From contig JAEZJM010000010.1 of the NCBI GenBank assembly GCA_023415775.1, positions 69,839-133,838 on the forward strand: a stretch of DNA of 64,000 bases. Direction: 5' to 3'. Of this stretch, positions 17,836 to 26,015 are shown one piece after another; position 1 is the stretch's first letter, and the number at the start of each line of letters is the position of its first letter. The DNA is from Bacillota bacterium. Its GTDB lineage: Bacteria > Bacillota > Negativicutes > Sporomusales > UBA7701. The position numbers and the translations under genes are program-made. Below the pieces are notes generated by a model. That model did no database searches, was not told the origin of the DNA, and was given only the letters and a program-made list of their open reading frames with translations.

Positions 17836-19016
17836 GCGAGCGCACCGCAGACGTAATCATCATCGGCGGCGGGGTCATCGGCACCTCCATCGCCTACTAC
17901 CTCACAAAACTGGGTCTCAAGCCCGTCCTCCTCGAGCGCGGCGACATCTGCGCCGGCACCTCCGGGGCCTGCGACAAAGCGATCAGCATGCAGTCCAAGA
18001 ACCCCGGCCTGCACCTCGACCTCGCGCTGGAAAGCTCGGCCATGTTCCCCGCCCTCGGCGAAGAACTCGGCGCCGAGCTCGACTACCACCGCTGCGGCGG
18101 CATGATCGCCATCGAAAACGAACGCCAGATGGCCATCATGGAAAAATTCGTCGAGCGCCAGAAAAGTCACGGCCTGCCGGTCGAAATCCTCGGCGGCGAC
18201 GAAGCCAGCAGGCGCCAACCCGCCTTCGCCCCGTCCGTCATCGCCGCCACCCACAGCCCCGCCGACGCCGAAGTCAGCCCCCTCAAACTCACATTCGCCT
18301 TCGCCCGCGCCGCGCGCCGCGGCGGCGCCGACATCAGGACCGGCGCGGAAGTCCGCGGCCTGCTGACGAACGCCGGCAGGGTGGAAGGGGTCGTAACCCA
18401 GGCCGGTAACATCAAAGCCGGCGTTGTCGTCAACGCCGCCGGCGTGTTCGCTCCCGCCATCGGCCGCATGGCCGGCCTCGAACTGCCCATCAAACCGCGG
18501 CGCGGCCAGATCATCGTCACCGAACCCATGCCCCCCATGATCCACGGGGAAATCTGGAGTGCCCGCTACATCGTCGCCAAATACAACCCCGAAATGATCC
18601 GCAGCGAGGACCCCGAAGCCGCCGACCTCGGCGTAGGGCTGGCGGCCGGGCAGACCGCCGAAGGCACGCTGCTAATCGGCGGCACCAGGGAATTCGTCGG
18701 CTACGACACCGCCGTCACCCCCGAAGCCACCGCCGCCGTCCTCAGGCACGCCGTCAGCATCCTGCCATTCCTCGCCAAAATCCACGTCATCCGCACCTTT
18801 GCCGGCCTCAGGCCCTACACCCCCGACGGCATGCCCATCCTCGGCCCCGTCGACGGCCTCGAAGGCTTCATCATGGCGGCCGGCCACGAAGGCGACGGCA
18901 TCGCCCTCGCGCCGATAACCGGCAAAATGCTCGCCGCATACATCGCCGGCGCCGAAACCGACAAGCGACTGCGGCAGCTAACCCTCAGCCGTTTCCAGCC
19001 CCAGCAGGCGCAATAA
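17832..19016 (+). CDS. FAD-dependent amino-acid dehydrogenase (DadA/HcnC-like)
   Basis: A 394-residue glycine/D-amino-acid-oxidase-family flavoprotein, probably the catalytic subunit. It opens with IIIGGGVIGTSIAYYL, has the INxAGV-type NAAGVFAPAIGRMAG segment and a C-terminal GLRPYTPDGMPILGPVDGLEGF motif. The ATG at 17832 overlaps the previous stop; a much longer upstream frame is rejected. It closes a tightly overlapping five-gene set and is followed by a strong terminator. The family oxidises D-amino acids, sarcosine, proline or opine-like secondary amines. Confidence 0.87.
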   Translation: MSERTADVIIIGGGVIGTSIAYYLTKLGLKPVLLERGDICAGTSGACDKAISMQSKNPGLHLDLALESSAMFPALGEELGAELDYHRCGGMIAIENERQMAIMEKFVERQKSHGLPVEILGGDEASRRQPAFAPSVIAATHSPADAEVSPLKLTFAFARAARRGGADIRTGAEVRGLLTNAGRVEGVVTQAGNIKAGVVVNAAGVFAPAIGRMAGLELPIKPRRGQIIVTEPMPPMIHGEIWSARYIVAKYNPEMIRSEDPEAADLGVGLAAGQTAEGTLLIGGTREFVGYDTAVTPEATAAVLRHAVSILPFLAKIHVIRTFAGLRPYTPDGMPILGPVDGLEGFIMAAGHEGDGIALAPITGKMLAAYIAGAETDKRLRQLTLSRFQPQQAQ

Positions 19017-19025
19017 ACAGAAAAA

Positions 19026-19049
19026 CCGGGCGCATACCGCCCGGTTTTT
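19026..19049 (+). terminator. Terminator of the sigma-54 operon
   Basis: CCGGGCG (19026-19032) pairs with CGCCCGG (19038-19044) and is followed by TTTTT; an A run on the left side makes it usable in both directions. It ends the asd-to-DadA transcription unit. Confidence 0.92.
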
Positions 19050-19087
19050 GCTTTCAACTGAAGACCGCCAAACATCCATAATCCTAA

Positions 19088-19116
19088 TTGCATCTTGGAC
19101 ACGGCAGACCTATAAT
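19088..19116 (+). promoter_or_regulatory. Sigma-70-type promoter of hyi
   Basis: TTGCAT (19088-19093), 17 bases, TATAAT (19111-19116). A good housekeeping promoter just downstream of the terminator, so the next genes form a new unit. Confidence 0.75.
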
Positions 19117-19151
19117 AAAAGCAGTCAATAATCTGCCGGCGAGGTGAAACC

Positions 19152-19937
19152 ATGCCCAAATTCGCCGCCAACCTCAGCTTCCTCTTCACCGAAGTCCCGT
19201 TCCCGGAACGTTTCGCCCTCGCCCGCGAGGCCGGCTTCACCGCCGTCGAATACCACTTCCCCTACGACTACAGCCCGGCCGCCCTCAAAGAGCGTCTTGA
19301 AGCCAACGGCCTCAGCCAGATCCTTTTCAACATGCCTCCCGGCGACTGGGCTTCAGGCGAGCGCGGCATTGCCGCCCTTCCCGGACGGAGCGCGGAATTC
19401 CGGGCCGGGGTGAGCAAAGCCGTCGAATACGCCCGCGCTTTAGGCGTGCCGCGGGTCAACTGCCTGGCAGGCATAAAGGTCGAAGGCCACAGCGAAGCCG
19501 AGCACCGGCAGACGCTCGCCGCCAACGTGCGCTACGCCGCCGAAGCCTTCCGCGCCAACGGCCTCAGCCTCGTCATCGAAGCCATCAACCGCTTCGACAT
19601 GCCCGGCTTCCTCCTCAACAAGACCTCCCAGGTACTCGACCTCATCGAAGAAGTCGCCATGCCCAATGTCTTCCTCCAGTACGACATCTACCACGCCCAG
19701 CGGGAAGAAGGCGGCCTTATCAACACCCTGCGCAGCCATATCGCCCGCATCGGCCACATCCAGATCGCCGACAACCCCGGCCGTCACCAGCCGGGCACCG
19801 GGGAAATCGACTACCCCTGCATCCTCGCCGAGCTCGACGCCCTCGGCTACCGGGGCCACATCGGCCTCGAATACATCCCCAGCCCCGGCACCGCAGCCTC
19901 CCTCGGGTGGATAAAACAGTTCGGCTACACGCTATGA
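19152..19937 (+). CDS. hyi: Hydroxypyruvate isomerase-like TIM-barrel enzyme
   Basis: A 261-residue xylose-isomerase-like protein with hydroxypyruvate isomerase signatures: NLSFLFTEVPFPERF at the N-terminus, LVIEAINRFDMPGFLL, and FLQYDIYHAQREEG with HIQIADNPGRHQPGTGEI for the metal site. These enzymes interconvert hydroxypyruvate and tartronate semialdehyde; close relatives act on 2-oxo-tetronates. It starts after GCGAGGTGAAACC and has its own promoter. The cupin gene follows 64 bases later. Confidence 0.85.
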   Translation: MPKFAANLSFLFTEVPFPERFALAREAGFTAVEYHFPYDYSPAALKERLEANGLSQILFNMPPGDWASGERGIAALPGRSAEFRAGVSKAVEYARALGVPRVNCLAGIKVEGHSEAEHRQTLAANVRYAAEAFRANGLSLVIEAINRFDMPGFLLNKTSQVLDLIEEVAMPNVFLQYDIYHAQREEGGLINTLRSHIARIGHIQIADNPGRHQPGTGEIDYPCILAELDALGYRGHIGLEYIPSPGTAASLGWIKQFGYTL

Positions 19938-20001
19938 GCAGGAAAAGCCGCCGCGGCGGAGAAATAAAACAGCGCGAAAACATCCGGGGAGGGCGATAAT
20001 A

Positions 20002-20349
20002 ATGATCAAACGCAACGGCAGTCTGCCCATCGACGTAGTGACCAACCGCTTCGGCGGCAACGGCGAAGTAAAGTTCACCAGAATAATCGAGAAGGAAGAC
20101 TTCCAGGGTAAGGGCAGACTATTCGCCATCACCTCCATCGAGCCGGGCTGCTCCCTGGGCCTCCACACCCACACCGGCGAAATGGAAGCCTACTACATCC
20201 TCCGTGGCCAGGGCACCGTCAACGACAACGGCGCCGAAACCGTCGTAGGCCCCGGCGACGTCGTCCTCACCAAAGACGGCGAAAGCCACGCCATCGCCAA
20301 TACCGGCGACACCACCCTCGAACTCGTCGCCCTGATACTGTTCAGCTAA
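20002..20349 (+). CDS. Small cupin-domain protein
   Basis: A 115-residue single-domain cupin. The first metal motif is visible as GLHTHTGEMEAYYILRG and the second as GDVVLTKDGESHAIAN. Such proteins serve as isomerases, dioxygenases or sugar-binding sensors, so no substrate is claimed. It starts after GGGGAGGGCG and follows hyi, with which it probably shares a transcript. A good terminator closes the pair. Confidence 0.8.
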   Translation: MIKRNGSLPIDVVTNRFGGNGEVKFTRIIEKEDFQGKGRLFAITSIEPGCSLGLHTHTGEMEAYYILRGQGTVNDNGAETVVGPGDVVLTKDGESHAIANTGDTTLELVALILFS

Positions 20350-20355
20350 ACAAAA

Positions 20356-20386
20356 AGGACCGCAACCTACCGGTTGCGGTTCTTTT
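20356..20386 (+). terminator. Terminator after cupin gene
   Basis: ACCGCAACC (20359-20367) pairs with GGTTGCGGT (20372-20380), then TCTTTT. The A-rich left side also allows use on the other strand. Confidence 0.9.
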
Positions 20387-20391
20387 CATGT

Positions 20392-20570
20392 CGGCCGCCC
20401 AGCAGCGCCCATCTGCGGCGTTGCTCCTCAAAGCGCTTGCTTGCGTACGTCCGAGTACGCGGCGCGGCGCGCTTGCACCCTTTCGGGTATAAGCGACCAC
20501 ATCAACGCTAAAGCGTTGTGTGTCTGCTTATCCGGTGCGCCTTGCATCTGGACACTTCTGAACGGCCGCG
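20392..20570 (+). repeat. Structured intergenic repeat, copy B (expanded)
   Basis: Contains all core motifs, but about 55 extra bases sit between the middle stem (AAGCGC/GCGCTT) and the conserved GGTGCGCCTTGCATCTG end. The insert has its own small stems, such as ACCC(TTTC)GGGT and AACGCTaaAGCGTT. The outer arms CGGCCG/CGGCCG flank the element. Copy B lies between the cupin terminator and the end of the convergent helicase gene. Confidence 0.88.
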
Positions 20571-20584
20571 GCGATTCAATTTCT

Positions 20585-22057
<1,473 letters not shown>

Positions 22058-22121
22058 ATTACTTCCTCCCTGTATTCTTGTATTTATGTAGGTATCGCTA
22101 GTATTTCCCCCGGCCAAAAAG

Positions 22122-22151
22122 AGAATTCCCTGCCGTGCGGCAGGGAATTCT
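22122..22151 (-). terminator. Hairpin in helicase leader (14-bp stem)
   Basis: Perfect 14-bp stem (22122-22135 with 22138-22151), followed on the minus strand by CTTTTT. It lies about 65 bases before the helicase start, so it may either end upstream transcription or act as an attenuator of the helicase gene. Confidence 0.75.
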
Positions 22152-22183
22152 CCGGCCGAAAAGATTACCTTTGACTGACAAAC

Positions 22184-22213
22184 TAAAAATCCCCCGCCAA
22201 ACGGCGGGGGATT
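22184..22213 (-). terminator. Terminator of zinc-ribbon gene
   Basis: AATCCCCCGCC (22188-22198) pairs with GGCGGGGGATT (22203-22213), followed on the minus strand by T residues. It lies directly after the stop codon at 22222. Confidence 0.88.
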
Positions 22214-22221
22214 CTGAAATC

Positions 22222-22521
22222 CTAGTAACGCTTGTTGGCGGCGAAGCAGTCGCGGCAGTAAACCGGACGGTCGCTGCTCGGACGGAAGGGAACCTGGGTC
22301 TGCACGCCACAGGCGGCGCAGGTAACGTCGTGCATTTCGCGCTGCTGGTAGCTGCCGCCGCGGCTCATGCCACGGTTCTGCTGCTTGCGGGCCGCACGGC
22401 ACTCGGGGCAGCGGCCGGGCTCGTTGGTGAAGCCTTTCTCGGCGAAGAAATCTTGCTCCGAAGCGGTGAACACGAACTCGGCGCCACAATCGCGGCAGGT
22501 AAGGTTTTTGTCTTGACTCAT
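22222..22521 (-). CDS. Zinc-ribbon protein with CxxC-x17-CxxC domain
   Basis: A 99-residue protein with four CxxC knuckles. The first pair is CRDC and CPEC; the second is CAAC, exactly 17 residues, then CRDC, the spacing that defines a small bacterial zinc-binding domain family. A basic linker (AARKQQNRGMSRGG) joins them. It probably binds RNA or ribosomes, but no function is established. The ATG at 22521 follows GAGGAGG by seven bases; a longer frame to 22551 is not supported. A strong promoter lies about 110 bases upstream, leaving a long leader. Confidence 0.8.
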   Translation of the reverse strand: MSQDKNLTCRDCGAEFVFTASEQDFFAEKGFTNEPGRCPECRAARKQQNRGMSRGGSYQQREMHDVTCAACGVQTQVPFRPSSDRPVYCRDCFAANKRY

Positions 22522-22631
22522 ATCAATAGCCTCCTCAAAATTTTTACCCAAATAGATAATTGAGAACTCATCGGGCTTCCCGTTTGAGAAGGACTAATGA
22601 AACTTCCCTAGCCTATTATATGGGCTCTTAA

Positions 22632-22660
22632 ACTATAACCTAAATTTGGGCGATAGTCAA
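22632..22660 (-). promoter_or_regulatory. Promoter of zinc-ribbon gene
   Basis: On the minus strand: TTGACT (22660-22655), 17 bases, TATAGT (22637-22632). Strong sigma-70 match that leaves about 105 bases of leader before the start codon. Confidence 0.8.
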
Positions 22661-22823
22661 GGAGAAAACAGAAAAAAATTTCCTCCGCAGTCCTGGCGGG
22701 CGAGAAACAACCTCTCCGGCCCCGGTAAACGCCGCCGGAATCGAATAAAAAATGCAAGGGTCAGTTGCGGCATGCCTAATAATATAAAGAATTAATGCTC
22801 AATTTGCTAATCGGGGAAAATCA

Positions 22824-22852
22824 TTGCCGCCGCCTCTTTAATAGTGTAAAAT
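22824..22852 (+). promoter_or_regulatory. Promoter of small protein gene
   Basis: TTGCCG (22824-22829), 17 bases, TAAAAT (22847-22852) preceded by TG. It lies 45 bases before the start codon at 22897. Confidence 0.7.
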
Positions 22853-22896
22853 ATAAACATAACTACCGTCGCAACCGGCCATTACAGGAGGATATA

Positions 22897-23055
22897 ATGA
22901 AAAGCACAGACAACTGGTGGTTCTATCAGGATTCGAAAGGGCAGTGGCGGTGGAAACGGACCACCTTTGTCGGCAAAATCGTCGGCTACTCCCCGGGCTA
23001 TCCCAGCAAAGAAGACTGCATCGCCCACGCGAAGCTCAGCGGCTACCTCGGCTAA
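22897..23055 (+). CDS. Small DUF1508-like protein
   Basis: A 52-residue protein starting at ATG 22897 with AGGAGG six bases upstream; a longer frame to 22795 crosses the promoter. The sequence WWFYQDSKGQWRWKRT...GKIVGYSPGYPSKEDCIAHAK resembles one repeat of the YegP/DUF1508 fold (FYKDxxGxWRWR...GYxxKxxCxxxI). Its function is unknown. It is followed 30 bases later by another small gene and probably shares its transcript. Confidence 0.75.
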   Translation: MKSTDNWWFYQDSKGQWRWKRTTFVGKIVGYSPGYPSKEDCIAHAKLSGYLG

Positions 23056-23085
23056 TCGTTTTCGGATTGGAAAGGAGTTCCCGGC

Positions 23086-23361
23086 ATGAAAACCCACGCC
23101 GACATCATCGACCAGCTGAAGACCTTGGAAACCAACCTCAGGGAAGAATTCGCCGTCACCCAGATGGGATTGGTCTCCACCAACGTCGAATACAAGCCTG
23201 TCGCCAGCGTCCGTCTGTTCGTCGTCGGCCCCGCACCGGCCGCCTTCGGGCCGCTTGAGGAATACCTCGCAGACAAGCTTGGCCTAACCGTCGAAGTCAT
23301 AGCGCGGGCGAGCGCCAACGGCACCTTCCGGTACGTATTCACCTCGCCCCGCCCTGAATAG
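23086..23361 (+). CDS. Degenerate minimal-nucleotidyltransferase-like protein
   Basis: A 91-residue protein preceded by AAAGGAG. Its pattern DIIDQLKTLETNLREEFAVTQMGL, then a strand, then PLEEYLADKLGLTVEVI, resembles MNT-type nucleotidyltransferases. The catalytic GS and DxD elements are absent: GLVSTNVE stands where GSxxxR is expected, and VRLFVVGP stands where the two aspartates should be. It may be a scaffold or an inactivated antitoxin relative. The similarity is by eye and needs a profile search. No HEPN toxin partner lies beside it. Confidence 0.5.
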   Translation: MKTHADIIDQLKTLETNLREEFAVTQMGLVSTNVEYKPVASVRLFVVGPAPAAFGPLEEYLADKLGLTVEVIARASANGTFRYVFTSPRPE

Positions 23362-23379
23362 CATATTTATGGTCCACAG

Positions 23380-23407
23380 GCAGCCCTCCGTCCGGGGGGC
23401 TGCTTTT
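23380..23407 (+). terminator. Terminator
   Basis: GCAGCCC (23380-23386) pairs with GGGCTGC (23397-23403), followed by TTTTA. It ends the small-gene pair. Confidence 0.85.
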
Positions 23408-23437
23408 AGCGTCTATCAGAAAGTATAAACCTCGCGG

Positions 23438-23456
23438 CCAATTGCGTAATAATTGG
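23438..23456. promoter_or_regulatory. Inverted repeat CCAATT-N7-AATTGG
   Basis: A six-base inverted repeat upstream of the GntR gene. A related CCAATTGC recurs at 24259-24266, between this regulator and the TRAP genes. It could be a regulator half-site; weak evidence. Confidence 0.35.
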
Positions 23457-23503
23457 AACTATTCGCAGAAATAGGCAGGATAATTGGCAACAACCACCGA
23501 AAT

Positions 23504-23530
23504 ACATTTTAGATTTTAAATCTAAAATGT
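23504..23530. promoter_or_regulatory. Perfect 27-bp palindrome, candidate GntR operator
   Basis: Thirteen bases (ACATTTTAGATTT) are mirrored exactly around a central T, ending 52 bases before the GntR start. No T run follows, so it is not a terminator. Its place and symmetry fit an operator for autoregulation. Confidence 0.6.
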
Positions 23531-23582
23531 AACTTCTTATATAAACTCGGGCCCAGCGATACGGTTTAGGAGGCTTTAAGGA

Positions 23583-24254
23583 TTGGATACAATGCATTAC
23601 CCGACCCAGACGCTCGTCGATGTGGCTTACGCAGCACTCAAAAAAGACATCGCGGAGGGCGTTCTAATCCCCGGCCAAAAACTCATCTCCCGTGAACTCA
23701 ACGAAAGATACCGCATCAGCGAAACCCCCATCAAACAGGCCCTCAACAGGCTGATAACCGAAGGCCTAGTGGAGAGCACCCCCCGCCGGGGCCACAAAGT
23801 CAGGGACATCAAGTGGGACGAGATCGAAGAACTGTGGGACATCAGGCTGATGTTCGAAACCTACTACGCCAGCCAGATAATCCGCAACTTCGACACCGCC
23901 ACCGCCGAAAAGCTCGCCGCCAACATCGCCGAGCATACCCGCATCATCGAAAACGCTGTCGACCTCAACGACTACTTCCGCAACTACTACCTCGACCAGG
24001 AATTTCATCAGCTATACGTCAAATGCGCCGGCAACAAAAGGATGGCGAGGATATTCAACAGCCTCGGCACCCACGTCTACTCCTACTATATCTACGGGCG
24101 GCAGGGCAGAGAAGAAACCATCGCCGGCGTCAAGGAGCACGAAGACATCTTCGCTGCCCTCACCGCCAGAGACGAGGCCGAACTCAAACGCTGTGTGGGA
24201 ATCCACATCACCAACGCCAAAAACAAGGTCAACAGAATCCTCGGAAAGGGCTAG
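23583..24254 (+). CDS. GntR-family regulator (FadR/FCD type)
   Basis: A 223-residue regulator: an N-terminal winged helix (LIPGQKLISRELNERYRISETPIKQALNRLITEGLVE) and an all-helical FCD ligand domain (IEELWDIRLMFETYYASQII and later His/Asp positions). TTG 23583 lies nine bases after AGGAGG; ATG 23592 is nine bases after AAGGA, so the start is ambiguous by three codons. The gene sits directly upstream of the TRAP transporter and SDR genes, which it probably represses until a small organic acid binds. Confidence 0.88.
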   Translation: MDTMHYPTQTLVDVAYAALKKDIAEGVLIPGQKLISRELNERYRISETPIKQALNRLITEGLVESTPRRGHKVRDIKWDEIEELWDIRLMFETYYASQIIRNFDTATAEKLAANIAEHTRIIENAVDLNDYFRNYYLDQEFHQLYVKCAGNKRMARIFNSLGTHVYSYYIYGRQGREETIAGVKEHEDIFAALTARDEAELKRCVGIHITNAKNKVNRILGKG

Positions 24255-24363
24255 GCGCCAATTGCTCTTACTGCTGGTACAAGAGGAAAAGGGAGGGAGA
24301 GGGGGCAGTCAGCGACCAGCATCTGGGTAGGGATTAATTATAACTTAGGGAGGGAATACGTTA

Positions 24364-25386
24364 GTGAAAAAGTACGCCAAGCTTATCGGTATCCTCATGG
24401 TTCTGGTAATGGTCTCGGTGCTCGTAGCCGCCTGCGGCAAGTCCGAGCCGCCCAAGCAGGAAGCTCCCAAGCAAAAATTCGTCCTCAAATTCAACCACGT
24501 CCTCGCCGAATCCGAGCCATTCAACAAAGGCTTCCAGAACTGGGCCAAGGCCGTTAAGGAACGCACCAACGGCGGTCTGGAGATCCAGGTCTTCCACAGC
24601 GCCCAGCTCGGTGTCGAAGAAGACATCATCGAGCAGATCCGCAAAGGCGCCAACGTCGGCCAGAACACCGACTCCGCCCGCCTCGGCATGTACGTGCCCG
24701 CCATCGCCGTCATGAACGCCCCCTACTTCGTCGACTCCATCGACGAAGTCGCCAAACTCCGCGAACTCGCCACCGTCAAGGCCTGGCAGAAAGAACTCGA
24801 AGACAAGCACGGCATCAAGATACTGTCCTTCACCTGGGTACAGGGTATGAGGCACATGGTAACAAATAAACCGATCAAAACCCCCGAAGACCTTAAAGGC
24901 CTGCGCATCCGGACCCCGGGCGTACCCATCTGGCAGGAATCCATCCGTGCCATCGGCGCCACCCCTGTAGCTCTGCCCTTCGGTGAAGTCTACATCGCCA
25001 CCCAGCAGAAAGCCATCGACGGCGCCGACCTCGTCTACCGCAACGTCACCGGCGCCAAACTCTTCGAAGTCGCCAAATACATGAGCGAAACCAAACACAT
25101 CCTCCTCATCAATTTCGAAGTCGTCAGCAAGAAATGGTTTGACTCCCTGCCACCCGAGTACCAGAAGATCCTCGTAGAAGAGTGCGATAAAGCCGGCCTC
25201 GAGACCTCCCGCGTTATGGAGAAAGAAATCGAAGCCCTCCAGAAAGAACTGGCCGGCAAAGGCATGACCATCGTCAAGGACGTCGACATTGCCGCCTTCA
25301 AGAAAGCCGGCGAAGGCGCCTACCAAGTCCTCAAGCTCACCGAAGTCCGCGATCAGCTCTACAAGGAAATGGGCAAGAAGAAATAG
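24364..25386 (+). CDS. dctP: TRAP transporter solute-binding protein
   Basis: A 340-residue DctP-family lipoprotein. The GTG start follows GGGAGGG; the signal peptide ends in a lipobox VAAC with the acylated cysteine at residue 24. Family features include FNHVLAESEPFNKGFQNWA, the substrate-carboxylate Arg region GLRIRTPGVP and GEVYIATQQKAIDGAD. It captures an organic acid, possibly a sugar acid, outside the cytoplasmic membrane for the DctQM permease. A GC-rich hairpin separates it from dctQ, as often seen where the binding protein is needed in excess. Confidence 0.93.
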   Translation: MKKYAKLIGILMVLVMVSVLVAACGKSEPPKQEAPKQKFVLKFNHVLAESEPFNKGFQNWAKAVKERTNGGLEIQVFHSAQLGVEEDIIEQIRKGANVGQNTDSARLGMYVPAIAVMNAPYFVDSIDEVAKLRELATVKAWQKELEDKHGIKILSFTWVQGMRHMVTNKPIKTPEDLKGLRIRTPGVPIWQESIRAIGATPVALPFGEVYIATQQKAIDGADLVYRNVTGAKLFEVAKYMSETKHILLINFEVVSKKWFDSLPPEYQKILVEECDKAGLETSRVMEKEIEALQKELAGKGMTIVKDVDIAAFKKAGEGAYQVLKLTEVRDQLYKEMGKKK

Positions 25387-25412
25387 TCATCCGGTGCGAA
25401 CTGATTGGTTAT

Positions 25413-25440
25413 CCGGCCCCGCCGCCCGCGGCGGGGCCGG
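25413..25440 (+). other. 13-bp GC hairpin between dctP and dctQ
   Basis: A perfect 13-bp stem (25413-25425 with 25428-25440) with no T run. It probably stabilises the dctP message and lowers expression of the permease genes. Confidence 0.6.
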
Positions 25441-25478
25441 AAACTGGCTTTTCGCCGCAAAGGCGGGGGAATTGAGTC

Positions 25479-25985
25479 GTGAAAAAATTTTACGAATACG
25501 TCATCAAATTCGAAGTCCGAATCGCAATGGCCTGCCTCGCGCTCCTGTCCGCCCTGGTCCTATTCTCGGCGGTCGCCAGAACGATCGGCATGCCGGTCAA
25601 ATGGGCGGTCGACGCCGCCACCTTCCTGTTTGCCTGGTGCGTCTTCCTCGGCAGCGACGCCGCCATGCGCCACGACAAACTATTCGCCATCGAAGTCATC
25701 ACCAGCAAACTGCCCAAGAAAGTGCAGCACTGGTTAAAACTTATAAACTGGGGCATCATCATCGCTTTTCTCGCCTTCCTGATCGTCTACGGCGCTCAGC
25801 TTTCCTACGACACCAGGCTGAGAGCCTTCCAGGGTATCCCCGGCTTCAGCTACTCATGGGTAACCATCAGCGTGCCGCTGGGAGCGCTGCTCATGCTGAT
25901 AACCGCCGTCCTCAAGGCCAAGCAGCAAATCAAGGCCGGCTACGAAAATATCAGGAGCAGCGGAGGCGGCAAAGAGCTTCTCTAA
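25479..25985 (+). CDS. dctQ: TRAP transporter small permease
   Basis: A 168-residue membrane protein with four hydrophobic segments and the DctQ pattern (FLFAWCVFLGSDAAMRHDKLFAIE). It starts at GTG 25479 after a GGCGGGGGA ribosome site. It pairs with the large permease DctM to import the solute captured by DctP, using the Na+ gradient. It is separated from dctM by 30 bases. Confidence 0.9.
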   Translation: MKKFYEYVIKFEVRIAMACLALLSALVLFSAVARTIGMPVKWAVDAATFLFAWCVFLGSDAAMRHDKLFAIEVITSKLPKKVQHWLKLINWGIIIAFLAFLIVYGAQLSYDTRLRAFQGIPGFSYSWVTISVPLGALLMLITAVLKAKQQIKAGYENIRSSGGGKELL

Positions 25986-26015
25986 GCCGCTGTCGCCCGA
26001 CAGGAGGATTGACAC

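Larger units (their letters stand above)
22522..22896. other. Divergent intergenic region
   Basis: 375 bases without a gene. They hold the minus-strand promoter and leader of the zinc-ribbon gene, and the plus-strand promoter TTGCCG-N17-TAAAAT (22824-22852) for the small gene at 22897. Nothing else is recognised. Confidence 0.6.
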
